Shown: positions 49,432-58,276 of the stretch, piece by piece
How the letters are laid out: each line of letters starts with the position of its first letter
Position numbering within the stretch: position 1 is the first letter of the stretch
From: Afipia carboxidovorans OM5
GTDB lineage: Bacteria > Pseudomonadota > Alphaproteobacteria > Rhizobiales > Xanthobacteraceae
DNA length: 64,000 nucleotides
Direction: 5' to 3'
Assembly (NCBI RefSeq): GCF_000218565.1
Contig: NC_015684.1
Coordinates: 2,604,001 to 2,668,000, forward strand
Notes under the pieces: model-generated
The model's database searches: none
What the model was told of the DNA's origin: nothing
The model's input: only the letters and a program-made list of their open reading frames with translations
Translations under genes and position numbers: made by a program

Positions 49432-50345
49432 TCAACCCTCCTATGAATAGAATTTCTTCGACATAAGCATGCGGGTAGACAATTCAAGGCAGAGTTTATT
49501 CAATCTCCTTTTTGGGTAACCTACCTATGGTTGTTATTACTTCATAATCTATTGTATTTATTGCATAAAATATTTGTACCGATTCGGTCATTAGTTATCA
49601 ACACGAATAGTCGCTCTAAGATATAGTGGATCGCCTACTCTTGCGGACTTGACAATGAGATATATAGGTTTATATTCCTATTCATCCCGTCTCACTCGAG
49701 GGGCGGATCGCGATCGTCACGAACGCGAGGCGGGATGCGGTGGACGCGGCAGCGTCAGGCGCGGTTTGAAGCGGGAGGGCGTCGCCTTGTTTTCAACGGG
49801 CGGCGTGACCTGCGGAGAATGCGCTGACGGCGGCGCTGTGCGGACGGCCCAAGTCGTGTGGTCCTGCGAAATCCGCCCTGCCCCGTTCGCTTCCAACCGG
49901 AGGCGTCGGCCTCAGCGGAGACGACGGTGACAGCCTGCGGGCGTTCGCCGGGGAGAGCACGAAGCAAGCCGTTAAAACCATTGCGTGCGGAACGCCGGAT
50001 GTCTCCGGCGCAACCGTGGTGACTGAAGCTCGTGTGCACAACTATATATCGCACGCGAGGCTGCGGATGCGGCGAGCATCCGGCGTTCCGCGCGCCCTCT
50101 TTCTTGGGCGTGAACGATTGGTTTGAGAGCGACGGCGTCCCCGCGCCGCAAAGAACAGGGGTGATGTTGCATACCCTGTCAATGGCGCGGGTTGGATTCT
50201 GGTGCGAACGGGGCAAGCCCCTACGCACGGCCGCAAAGAACAGAGGCGATGTTGCATATCCTGTCAATGGCGCGGTTGATTCTGGTGCGAACGGGGCAAG
50301 CCCCTACGCACGCGCCGCAAAGAACAGGGGCGAGAATGCGTGCGT
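49432..50345. other. Non-coding: AT-rich promoter region and Bradyrhizobium-type repeat DNA
   Basis: A 914-base gap. From 49432 to about 49680 the sequence is AT-rich (ATAATCTATTGTATTTATTG at 49541-49560, for example) and is the likely promoter region of the CHAT operon. From about 49700 to 50140 it is GC-rich and resembles dispersed repeat DNA seen in many Bradyrhizobium-type genomes. A tandem repeat closes it (50145-50340). Open frames here have no gene-like features. Confidence 0.6.
50145..50340. repeat. 85-bp tandem repeat (about 2.3 copies)
   Basis: Units begin GCCGCAAAGAACAG at 50145, 50230 and 50314. The first two are 85 and 84 bases long and include TGTCAATGGCGCGG and ACGGGGCAAGCCCCTACGCACG. 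The third is cut off near 50340 next to the end of the channel-like gene. Confidence 0.85.
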
Positions 50346-51488
50346 CTAATACGTCGAGCCGAGATAGCGGAACAGCGTGTCACGCCACCAGTCGGATTCG
50401 GTGACCTGCAGCATCGCGACGTTGAGCGGCTTGCGCAGCTTGCTGTTCGGGCGCATGGCGATCGCATAACGCTGCGGCTCCAGCATCAGGTCGGTCAGAT
50501 CGAGCGACGACAGTCCCTGCTGGCGGATCATCCAGGCGAGCAGCGGACGATCGTAAACAAGTGCATCGATCTTGCCGCTGCGCAGCGCTTTGAGCCCATC
50601 CTGCGGCGACGGCAGCACCGAGTGAACGATGCGCAGCCGCGTCAGCCCGTCTTGCGACGACGTTCCACCGGGCACGCCGACCTTGATGGACGACAGATCG
50701 GCCACCGAATTGACCATGCCGTGCAGCCGTTTCGTCGTCAGCGACGAAGTGATGCCTGCGGTGAACACCGCAATCGCGATGACCGACGTCACCATCCAGA
50801 TCATCGCGATGATGCGCCCCGGCAGCGTCAACGGCATGATGCCGCCCGCCGCGCGCTGCGTCATCGTGTGGGTCGACCACCACACGCCGGAGGACAGGCC
50901 GCGCACCACGGTGCCGCCGAATCCATCGTTCGCCTTGCGCTCGAACAGCCAGATCACCACGCCCGCAGTGACCGCGAGTCCGAGCAAGGTCAGTGCCGCC
51001 TGCAGGAAGCTCCACGATGCGATGGATTTGATCACCGGAATCCAGTTGGTGATGCGGTCCGCCTGAACGGCAACGCCGGTGCCGGCGTGGAAATACGACG
51101 TCGTGAAATCAAGCGCCTGCTCGCGCTCCGCCGTGATGCTGATCGCGGAAATGGCAACATCGAACTGTCCGGTTTTCACACCGTCCAGAAGCGCCGGCAC
51201 AGTATCGGCCTCGACGAAGTGGTAATTCCATTTCAGCCGGCTGGCGAGATGCTGCCAGAGTTCGATGCTGACACCGCTCCAGTTGCCGTTCTCGTCCTTC
51301 ATCGCGAATGGCGGCGCGACCTTGGTGCCGATGACGAGCTCACGATCCACCGGCGCGGGATTGGCGGCGCGCGTCTGACTGAAGGATGGCGTTGCGGACA
51401 AGAGGCTGATCGCAGCCGGCATCAGCGCGAGCCACAGCAAAAGAGCCAACCAGCACCGGCAAGCACCGCGCAACCGTGAAATGTTCAA
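50346..51488 (-). CDS. Glutamate-receptor-like channel protein (substrate-binding domain with pore insert)
   Basis: A 380-residue exported protein with a signal peptide (CWLALLLWLALMPAAISLL). A periplasmic amino-acid-binding lobe (ELVIGTKVAPPFAMKDENGN, GVKTGQFDVAISAISITAER) is interrupted by two membrane helices (LTLLGLAVTAGVVIWLFE and IIAMIWMVTSVIAIAVF) with a pore segment between them. The second lobe follows (KVGVPGGTSSQDGL). This is the architecture of prokaryotic GluR0. The pore reads TMTQRAAGGIMP, where potassium channels have TVGYGD. No ATG suits. TTG 51488 after AAAGG fits. Confidence 0.78.
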   Translation of the reverse strand: MNISRLRGACRCWLALLLWLALMPAAISLLSATPSFSQTRAANPAPVDRELVIGTKVAPPFAMKDENGNWSGVSIELWQHLASRLKWNYHFVEADTVPALLDGVKTGQFDVAISAISITAEREQALDFTTSYFHAGTGVAVQADRITNWIPVIKSIASWSFLQAALTLLGLAVTAGVVIWLFERKANDGFGGTVVRGLSSGVWWSTHTMTQRAAGGIMPLTLPGRIIAMIWMVTSVIAIAVFTAGITSSLTTKRLHGMVNSVADLSSIKVGVPGGTSSQDGLTRLRIVHSVLPSPQDGLKALRSGKIDALVYDRPLLAWMIRQQGLSSLDLTDLMLEPQRYAIAMRPNSKLRKPLNVAMLQVTESDWWRDTLFRYLGSTY

Positions 51489-51705
51489 TTTGAGGCCTTT
51501 ATCGCGAAAGGTCGGATTCGCGCATGTTACGGGAACCCTGCATGACTGCCAATCTTGCACCCGCGAACATGCTGACCGGCAATTTAACAGTGGAGCCTCT
51601 TTAACAAAGGAGCTTTGGCGACATTCGTCCCATGCGATTCCGCGCGGAACAATGCCCGCCCCCATTCATTCCACTTCGCGTGTCCCTCCGGGCGCAAGGA
51701 GGCGC

Positions 51706-52785
51706 ATGCTCGTCCACATCCAGATATTGCGATTTCTCGCTGCAGCCGCCGTGGTGGCGTTTCATGTCTGGGGCATCGCGCCGGACCACATCAACGTACC
51801 CGCGGAGACACCCACGCTCGGCCTCTGGCATTTCGGCCATGGCGTCGATCTGTTCTTCGTCATCTCCGGCTTCATCATGTATTACGCGACGCAGGCAGCC
51901 CTTGCGCGCGGCAAGCCACTCACGCCATCGGCGTTCCTGCGTCGCCGTGTCGAACGCATCGTGCCGCTCTACGCGGCGATGATCGTCATCATGACGGCGC
52001 TTGCGATGGTGCTGCCCGCCATCTTTGACGCGCCGGGCTGGTACACGCTGCCTCACGTTCTGAAGTCGCTCGCCTTCATCTCCTTCACGAGCGGCGAGAT
52101 GCCGGTGGTGTTCGTCGGCTGGTCGCTCGAATACGAGATGTTTTTCTATCTCGCACTCGCGCTGTTGATGGCACTGACGCAGGATGCATGGCGCGCCGTG
52201 GTGGTGACGTTCTGCGGTCTCGTCATGATCGGGAAAATTCCCGGGGTCGCGGAGGCGCTGGGGCATTACACGTTCTTCACCGATCCGCTGATTCTGGAAT
52301 TCATCTACGGCATCATTGCAGCTATTCTGTTCATCGAGGGTATGCGCGCGAACAAAAGTCATCGCGCGTTGCTGGTGGCCACGGCCTGCACGACGATTGT
52401 GCTGCTGGCGACAGAACCCACCAACCGCGCGCTAATTTATGGTCTGCCGTCGGCTGCCCTGGTGCTCATCGCAGCGTGGATCAGCCGCCAGCGCACGCAG
52501 CCGTCGCGGATCGAGCATGCATGCGAGCGGCTCGGCGATGCATCGTTCTCGATCTATCTGGTGCAGGCGCCGCTCGTCGTGTTCGCCGCGCAGAGCGTGG
52601 CGGCGCTGTCTCCGACGATCCATCCATGGTCACTGGTCTTGCTGGCAAGCACACTGGTGATCGCCGCGGGCCTTGCGCTCAACATCGTGCTGGAGCGTCC
52701 CCTGCTCGCACTATGCCGGCACATCGGCAAGCATCCATCTCGTACCCGAGAGGCCGCCGTTGAATTCGCAGCTTCAACGCGATGA
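51706..52785 (+). CDS. Acyltransferase 3 family membrane protein
   Basis: A 359-residue integral membrane protein with about ten helices. The N-terminal LVHIQILRFLAAAAVVAFHV has the conserved His. Family marks include DLFFVISGFIMYYATQAA, RRVERIVPLYA and a C-terminal part with SFSIYLVQAPLVV. It should transfer an acetyl or other acyl group to surface polysaccharide or lipid. ATG 51706 follows AAGGAGG. ATG 51652 is possible. Confidence 0.88.
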   Translation: MLVHIQILRFLAAAAVVAFHVWGIAPDHINVPAETPTLGLWHFGHGVDLFFVISGFIMYYATQAALARGKPLTPSAFLRRRVERIVPLYAAMIVIMTALAMVLPAIFDAPGWYTLPHVLKSLAFISFTSGEMPVVFVGWSLEYEMFFYLALALLMALTQDAWRAVVVTFCGLVMIGKIPGVAEALGHYTFFTDPLILEFIYGIIAAILFIEGMRANKSHRALLVATACTTIVLLATEPTNRALIYGLPSAALVLIAAWISRQRTQPSRIEHACERLGDASFSIYLVQAPLVVFAAQSVAALSPTIHPWSLVLLASTLVIAAGLALNIVLERPLLALCRHIGKHPSRTREAAVEFAASTR

Positions 52786-52957
52786 ATGCGAGCGACAAAC
52801 GACGAACATGAAAATTCGTTCACGCACATTTATCGCAAGCACGCCCATCCTGTATCGCCTGTTCATGCTCCGGTCATCACCACTCAGAAACAATGGCCGG
52901 CGGCGATGATTAATATCGTCACACGATTATTCGTCCACCTCACCGAGGAGACCCGCC

Positions 52958-53206
52958 ATGAAAAAAATTGCTTTCGGATTTGCTGCAGCCCTTGCGCTGG
53001 GCCTTGCCACCCTTGCCGCTCCGGCCTCAGCTGCTCCGGCGGCAGCGCCTGCATTCGGCCTGACCAACATCCCGCATCCCGGCGTCACGAATGCCTACGT
53101 TACGCGTCGTGTCGTTCGCCGTGGCCCGCACTGTACCGTGCGCAAGATCGTGCGCCGTGGTCCTTACGGGCAGCGCATCGTCACCACGAAGCGTTTCTGC
53201 CGCTAA
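52958..53206 (+). CDS. Small secreted basic protein
   Basis: Eighty-two residues with a signal peptide (KKIAFGFAAALALGLATLAA). The mature part is Arg-rich with two Cys (GPHCTVRKIVRRGPYG and KRFC), suggesting one disulphide bond. Many alphaproteobacteria have such short secreted proteins of unknown function. GAGGAG precedes the ATG. Confidence 0.75.
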   Translation: MKKIAFGFAAALALGLATLAAPASAAPAAAPAFGLTNIPHPGVTNAYVTRRVVRRGPHCTVRKIVRRGPYGQRIVTTKRFCR

Positions 53207-53220
53207 TCGCAGTCCTCAAG

Positions 53221-53251
53221 AAGAACGCCACGCATCATGCGTGGCGTTCTT
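53221..53251. terminator. Bidirectional terminator
   Basis: AAGAACGCCACGC (53221-53233) pairs perfectly with GCGTGGCGTTCTT (53239-53251), a 13-bp stem with a five-base loop between convergent genes. Confidence 0.85.
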
Positions 53252-53273
53252 TATTCAATCACAGGATCAAATC

Positions 53274-53597
53274 TCAATCGTCATCGTCGTCATCGGCAAT
53301 GCTCCGGCGCGGCGGCGGTGCATAGCGACGCTTGGTGGCACGGATATTTCGCGCTGAGGTACGCGGCGGATAAAACACCGCGTGGCATGCCGGGCTCAAT
53401 CGTGGCCCTGCCTGCTGCAGGCAGTTCGCGATGTGATCGGCATTCGGAATGTAGTGGCTGCACAACCGGAAGACATCCGGTGTACAGGCCTCGCGCTCAT
53501 CTGTCGTACCCTGCGCCTGCACGCTCGCCGGCACGCATAGCAGCATCGAAGCGGTTACCCATCCAGCCGCACGCGATCCCAGTCCGAATCCCATCAT
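53274..53597 (-). CDS. Secreted cysteine-rich-repeat protein
   Basis: A 107-residue protein with a signal peptide (GWVTASMLLCVPASVQAQ). The mature part has ACTPDVFRLCSHYIPNADHI then NCLQQAGPRLSPACHAVF, a four-Cys arrangement like the cysteine-rich repeat of GLG1-type proteins common in Bradyrhizobium. It ends in a run of aspartates (DDDDDD). Function is unknown. Confidence 0.78.
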   Translation of the reverse strand: MMGFGLGSRAAGWVTASMLLCVPASVQAQGTTDEREACTPDVFRLCSHYIPNADHIANCLQQAGPRLSPACHAVFYPPRTSARNIRATKRRYAPPPRRSIADDDDDD

Positions 53598-53727
53598 GGT
53601 CTCCCAAGGCTTTGCGATGTCGACGCCAAGCTAAACACGCTCATCGCTTGCGCGAAAGCCCCTCGCCTGCCGATGCAACAGTTCCGCATGGTGCTAAAAT
53701 ACGTCATCCCCAACCGGAGAATCAGTG

Positions 53728-54180
53728 ATGTCCCACCGCGTGGAAATCAAGAAAGTCGCGCCGGATGCCATGAAAGCGTTCGGCCCGCTCTATCAGTATG
53801 TCGGCGCGTGCGGTCTCGACCGCGCGCTGATCGACATGCTGTTCATGCGTATTTCGCAGATCAACGGCTGCGCCTATTGCGTCGACCTGCACTGGCGCGA
53901 CGCGATGAAGGCCGGCGACGATGCCCGCAAGTTCAACAGCATCATCACCTGGCGCGAGGCGCCGTTCTTCTCGGAACGCGAGCGCGCGGCGCTGAACTGG
54001 GCGGAGAGCCTCACCCTCGTCGCAGATACCGGCGCGCCGGATACCGATTATGAGGAGATGAAAGCGCATTTCAGCGAGAAGGAAATCGCGGACGTTACCG
54101 TCGTCATCGCACTGATGAATGCGATGAACCGGCTCGGCATCGGCCAGCGGCTCGCGCCAGCTATCAAAGTCGCGAGCTGA
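53728..54180 (+). CDS. AhpD-like carboxymuconolactone decarboxylase family protein
   Basis: A 150-residue protein with NGCAYCVDLHWRDAMKAGDD, the CxxC...H active-site motif of AhpD-like alkylhydroperoxidases, and a following helical part ending in NRLGIGQRLAP. Should act in peroxide or thiol-disulphide chemistry. ATG 53728, with an in-frame GTG just before it. Confidence 0.87.
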   Translation: MSHRVEIKKVAPDAMKAFGPLYQYVGACGLDRALIDMLFMRISQINGCAYCVDLHWRDAMKAGDDARKFNSIITWREAPFFSERERAALNWAESLTLVADTGAPDTDYEEMKAHFSEKEIADVTVVIALMNAMNRLGIGQRLAPAIKVAS

Positions 54181-54198
54181 GGCTCGCGACCGATGCGT

Positions 54199-55335
54199 TT
54201 ATCGCTTGCGCCAGACCAGAAGGCTCGAGATGCCGTAGTTCCACACCACGCCCATCAACGCGCCAGCGATACCCGCAAGCCACCACACAGCGTTCTGGTC
54301 ATAGACCGAGAAAGCAACGCCGACATTGGCGAGCAGCCCGACGCTGCAGACGATGTAGAACGCGATCAATCCACGAATGAGCTTCGCGCCACGCAGCCGC
54401 TGATCGCGATAGGTCAGGCGGTTGTTGAGGAGGAAGTTTCCGGTCATCGCGGTAAACGCCGCAATCCCCTGTGCGACCGCAAACGGCGCGTTCATCGCAA
54501 GCGCGAGGTAGAGCGTCGCCAGGTGCACCAGAAGGCCGATGCCACCGACGAAGGCGAACATCAGAAACCGCAGCGACACGGTATCGAGGGTGAGCTTCGC
54601 CAACACGAGGCCGAGGAAATCCATCACCACGAGCGAATCGAGCTTGCTCTCGCCGTGCAGTCGTGTGCCAAACGTGAACGGAACTTCGACCGTGCGCAGG
54701 CGACCTTTCGCGGACGCGATCAGGTCGAGCAGAATCTTGAACCCCTGCTCGGAGAGCGAGGGTGCAATCGCCTCGAAACGATCGCGGCGGACCATGAAGA
54801 ACCCACTCATCGGATCGGCGATCTCGATGTGCAGAAGCTGTTTGGCGAGCACGGTCGCGAATTTGCTGCCGCCTGCGCGGGTGCTGCTGAAGCTGTCAGC
54901 ACTGCCACCGCCGACATAGCGGCTCCCGACCACGAGCTCGGCCTCGCCACTCTGCAGCAGCGCAAGCATTGTCGGCAGTCGCGTTTCGTCATGCTGCAAG
55001 TCGGCGTCCATCACCGCAACGAACGGCGCCGAGGAAGCCAGAATACCTTCGATGCACGCGCCAGATAAGCCACGGCGGCCGATGCGGCGAACGCAGCGCA
55101 CGCGAGTGTCCTGCTGCGCGAGGCGACGTACGACTTCCCAGGTGCGGTCGGGCGAATTGTCGTCGACGAAGATGACCTCAAAAGGAATGCCCTGCAGCGC
55201 AGCGTCGAGCTTTTCGAACAGTACCGGCGCGTTGTCGCGCTCGTTGAAGGTCGGCACCACAATGCAAAGCTGCGGCGCGACACTGTCAGCACGAATAGCT
55301 GCGGGATTGGCACTGAGGGGCGCGAGCGAAGTCAT
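54199..55335 (-). CDS. Glycosyltransferase family 2-GtrA fusion
   Basis: A 378-residue protein. Residues 20-235 are a dolichol-phosphate mannosyltransferase-like GT2 domain (CIVVPTFNERDNAPVLFEKL, FVDDNSPD, VMDADLQHDET). Residues 245-378 form a GtrA domain with four membrane helices (FVGGIGLLVHLATLYLALAM, GNFLLNNRLTYRDQR). It should load a sugar onto polyprenyl phosphate and help flip it for surface glycan modification. Confidence 0.92.
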   Translation of the reverse strand: MTSLAPLSANPAAIRADSVAPQLCIVVPTFNERDNAPVLFEKLDAALQGIPFEVIFVDDNSPDRTWEVVRRLAQQDTRVRCVRRIGRRGLSGACIEGILASSAPFVAVMDADLQHDETRLPTMLALLQSGEAELVVGSRYVGGGSADSFSSTRAGGSKFATVLAKQLLHIEIADPMSGFFMVRRDRFEAIAPSLSEQGFKILLDLIASAKGRLRTVEVPFTFGTRLHGESKLDSLVVMDFLGLVLAKLTLDTVSLRFLMFAFVGGIGLLVHLATLYLALAMNAPFAVAQGIAAFTAMTGNFLLNNRLTYRDQRLRGAKLIRGLIAFYIVCSVGLLANVGVAFSVYDQNAVWWLAGIAGALMGVVWNYGISSLLVWRKR

Positions 55336-55656
55336 GTCGTTGGCAGGTCCAGGGCAGACGATCGGCCTCGCCCGTGGGCGGCCATGTGACCTTCACCTTC
55401 GCAGCAACACGTTGCCAGAATGGTAATCCGCGGAAATCGCGGTGGCGCAGAGTAAATTTAGGGTTGAAAATGGTAACGACCACGAATGACGCGGGCTGCG
55501 CGTACATCCGGCGCTCGCCCGGGCAAATCACGAAGATTTGCCGGTCTTTCGTGGTCGTTTCGGCGACGGTGCGGGGGCAACAACATCGCCGTTGAATGGG
55601 AGATGGGGGCGCAGGACCCCTTCCGCAAGGGGGCCAAAAGGACGCAGGGGAACCGC
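55336..55656. other. Intergenic region with long-range stem-loop
   Basis: A 321-base gap upstream of the DUF72 gene. It contains the structured inverted repeat described separately (55475-55559). No small gene is supported. Confidence 0.55.
55475..55559 (+). ncRNA. Predicted structured RNA or regulatory stem-loop
   Basis: AACGACCACGAA (55475-55486) is perfectly complementary to TTCGTGGTCGTT (55548-55559), giving a 12-bp stem. Inside it GGCAAATC-ACGAA-GATTTGCC (55522-55542) forms an 8-bp hairpin. The nested structure lies about 100-180 bases before the DUF72 ATG. The class is unknown. It could be a leader RNA or a DNA element. Confidence 0.4.
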
Positions 55657-56460
55657 ATGAATAAAGGCAAAATTTACATCGGCATCGGCGGATGGACATT
55701 CGCCCCGTGGCGCGGGGTGTTCTACCCGGAAAAGCTCGCCCAATCGAAAGAGCTTGGCTACGCGGCCTCGAAGCTCACCTCGATCGAGATCAACGGTACA
55801 TATTACGGCTCGCAAAAGCCCGCGAGCTTCCGCAAATGGGCCTCCGAGGTGCCCGAAGGCTTCATCTTTTCACTGAAAGGGCCGCGCTTTGCCACCAACC
55901 GCAAGGTGCTGGCCGAAGCCGGCGACTCCGTACGGCGGTTCTACGATTCCGGCGTGCTCGAACTCGGCGACAAGCTCGGCCCGGTGCTCTGGCAGTTCAT
56001 GCCGACCAAGCGCTTCGATGAGGCGGATTTCGGCGCATTCCTCGAACTCCTGCCGCGCGAGCTCAACGGGCGCAAACTGCGGCATGTCGTGGAAGTCCGT
56101 CATGACAGCTTCTGCTGCGACGCCTTCATCACGCTTCTGAAGAAATTCGCGGTCCCGGTCGTCTATGCCGACCATGCGACCTACCCCGCAATCGCGGATA
56201 TCACCGGCGATTTCGTCTATGCCCGCTTGCAGACCGGACAGGATAGCGTGAAAACAGCTTATCCTCCGAAACAGCTCGGGCAATGGGCGGAGCGCCTGCG
56301 GACCTGGGCAGACGGCGGTGAGCCGGACGATCTGCCCCGCATCGGTAAGCCTGCCGCGAAGAAGAAGCCCCGCGACGTGTTCGCCTACATCATTCACGGA
56401 GGAAAAGTTCATGCGCCGGCCGGCGCAATGGATTTGATCGGCCGCGTTTCCGAAAAGTAA
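55657..56460 (+). CDS. DUF72 family protein
   Basis: A 267-residue TIM-barrel-like protein: IYIGIGGWTFAPWRGVFYPE, LTSIEINGTYYGSQKPASF, SLKGPRFATNR and VYARLQTGQD. Function is unknown. The family is often next to DUF488, as here. Only 24 bases separate the two genes. Confidence 0.9.
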   Translation: MNKGKIYIGIGGWTFAPWRGVFYPEKLAQSKELGYAASKLTSIEINGTYYGSQKPASFRKWASEVPEGFIFSLKGPRFATNRKVLAEAGDSVRRFYDSGVLELGDKLGPVLWQFMPTKRFDEADFGAFLELLPRELNGRKLRHVVEVRHDSFCCDAFITLLKKFAVPVVYADHATYPAIADITGDFVYARLQTGQDSVKTAYPPKQLGQWAERLRTWADGGEPDDLPRIGKPAAKKKPRDVFAYIIHGGKVHAPAGAMDLIGRVSEK

Positions 56461-56484
56461 TTGAAGACCGGAAGGACCATGACC

Positions 56485-56946
56485 ATGGCAAAGAAGAAAA
56501 AGATTTTCACTATCGGCTATGAGCATGTCAGCTCCCGCGCCGTGCTCGACGAACTGGAGCGCGCCGGCGTCAAGATCCTTGCAGACGTGCGCGCCATCGC
56601 TTCGTCGCGCCGCGCGGGCTTCTCGAAGAACCAGCTTGCCGCAAGTCTCGACGAACGCGGCATCGGCTACGTCCAATTCCGCGGGCTCGGCACGCCGAAG
56701 CAAGGCCGCGAGGCCGTGCGCAAAGGCGATATCGCCACCATGAAGAAGATCTACACCGCGCATCTGAAGACAGCAGAAGCGAAGCACGAAATGGACGAAC
56801 TCGCGGAGCTCGTCAAAAAGACGGGGCCGGTGTGCCTGTTATGTTTCGAACGCGATCATACCAACTGCCATCGCCACTTCATTGCCGAGATCATCGAGGA
56901 GCGCGATGACGTCACTCCCGAACATCTTGTTGCGCCGCAGTTTTAA
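56485..56946 (+). CDS. DUF488 family protein
   Basis: A 153-residue protein: IFTIGYEHVSSRAVLDELER, LADVRAIASSRRAGFSKNQL and LLCFERDHTNCHRHFIAEII. The DVRxxxxS-R and Cys/His motifs are typical. It shares a transcript with DUF72. Two in-frame ATGs (56479 and 56485) are possible. GGAAGGA suits 56485 better. Confidence 0.88.
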   Translation: MAKKKKIFTIGYEHVSSRAVLDELERAGVKILADVRAIASSRRAGFSKNQLAASLDERGIGYVQFRGLGTPKQGREAVRKGDIATMKKIYTAHLKTAEAKHEMDELAELVKKTGPVCLLCFERDHTNCHRHFIAEIIEERDDVTPEHLVAPQF

Positions 56947-57067
56947 ATTTTTTCCGTTCGTTCCTTAGACGTTCTTCCCTTGCTGCTGGACGTCAGCACG
57001 CGCTGCCGGTTTACTGGCTCACGTAATTCTACGTAAGTTTTTCACATAGCCCGAGAGCCAGGGCAGT

Positions 57068-57814
57068 ATGCGTTGCGTCCGCAGTCTCACAGTGGCGTGG
57101 ATTGGCGTAACCTCGGTCTTTGCAGGACCGGCGCTCGGCGAGCCTTTACCTGATGACGGAGAAGCCGACGCGACAAACCATCGCGATGCGACCTTCCTCT
57201 ATTTTACCGGCGCCGACCTCTGGCGAAAGGGTGGGACGAGCTATGGCGGCGCGCTGTGGTCGCCCGGCGGACTCAACGCCGACGGCTTCACCCTGAAAAT
57301 GCTGCTCGCGGGCGGCGACTACCTTTATCGGTCGTGGACCACCGACATCCGCGGCATCGGCCTCGCCGCCTCGGTTCTGCCCGGCTATCGCATCAAGCGC
57401 GGCGACCTCGAAGTGAAAATTTATGCCGGGCTCGACGTCCAGCACCACTGGACGCTGCCGGATGATCCCGGAAACCGGCTGCGCGGTACCCATCTCGGCG
57501 CACGCGTCAATCTCGACGCTTGGTGGGAGCCCCTGCCCGCCCGGATGATGGTGGCGACGACGCTCACGGCCTCTACAATCGGCGGCAGCTATGGTGCGCG
57601 TGCGGCCACCGGCTGGCGGCTGCTCGATCGGTTTTGGGCGGGGCCCGAAATCGAAACGTCAGGTGATCGTAACTACCAGCAATACCGCGTGGGCGCGCAT
57701 CTCACATCGTTGCAGTTTGCGGGCTACGAATGGGCATTCGGCGGAGGCTACGTTCAAGACAACAGCCGCCGCTCCGGCCTTTACGGCCGCTTCAGCGTCC
57801 TGATACGGCGATAA
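57068..57814 (+). CDS. bcsS: Cellulose biosynthesis protein BcsS
   Basis: A 248-residue exported protein with a signal peptide (SLTVAWIGVTSVFAGPALGE) and the alternating beta pattern of a small outer-membrane barrel (LRGTHLGARVNLDAWWEPLP, YGRFSVLIRR at the end). It resembles BcsS of Bradyrhizobium and Rhodopseudomonas, which is linked to cellulose export. No bcsA or bcsB lies nearby. Confidence 0.75.
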   Translation: MRCVRSLTVAWIGVTSVFAGPALGEPLPDDGEADATNHRDATFLYFTGADLWRKGGTSYGGALWSPGGLNADGFTLKMLLAGGDYLYRSWTTDIRGIGLAASVLPGYRIKRGDLEVKIYAGLDVQHHWTLPDDPGNRLRGTHLGARVNLDAWWEPLPARMMVATTLTASTIGGSYGARAATGWRLLDRFWAGPEIETSGDRNYQQYRVGAHLTSLQFAGYEWAFGGGYVQDNSRRSGLYGRFSVLIRR

Positions 57815-57820
57815 CGAATC

Positions 57821-58201
57821 TCAGCCGCGCGCATCGCAGGCCCAGGCGCGGATTACGCATTCCTGGCCGCCATAGGCGTAGCACTTCTTGCTTGCAGCGT
57901 TGAGCGCGCTCGAAATGCGCGGCTCGACCGCATAGCCAAAGGCGCCGCAGGGATTTTTCATATCGACGACGAAAGCGGCACAGGCGCGCCGCATCGTCAC
58001 CACCGTGCAGTCGCCCTTGCACTGCTTGCGCGCCGAGGCGATGGCTGCCTCCTGCCGCGCATGGTCAAAGGCCTGCCCGTAAGCGCCGCACTTGCCGACC
58101 GCGAGCGCACCGGCCGCATAAGACGATGCAGGCAACACGCCGCTGAAACACAGCGCGGCCAGAAACAGCCCGGCAAAACGCAAGGTCAAGGTGCTTCGCA
58201 T
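57821..58201 (-). CDS. DUF4189 secreted protein
   Basis: A 126-residue protein with a signal peptide (FAGLFLAALCFSGVLPASSY). The DUF4189 pattern is visible: AVGKCGAYGQAFDHA, SARKQCKGDCTVVTM, ACAAFVVDMKNPCGAFGYA and ALNAASKKCYAYGGQEC. Eight or so cysteines suggest disulphides. Function is unknown. Confidence 0.85.
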   Translation of the reverse strand: MRSTLTLRFAGLFLAALCFSGVLPASSYAAGALAVGKCGAYGQAFDHARQEAAIASARKQCKGDCTVVTMRRACAAFVVDMKNPCGAFGYAVEPRISSALNAASKKCYAYGGQECVIRAWACDARG

Positions 58202-58276
58202 ATCGCTTCCCCCAAAAGCGGGGGCAACGCTATCCGAAAACCGGTTTCAACTTGGTGAATAAACCGTCACCGGGCC

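Noticed and set aside
49649..50267. Overlapping open frames on both strands between the CHAT operon and the channel-like gene
   Set aside because: They follow repeat DNA and the 85-bp tandem units, have no start signals, and their translations echo the repeats.
50145..50340. Possible CRISPR array
   Set aside because: The units are 84-85 bases and contiguous, without unique spacers, and no cas genes are near.
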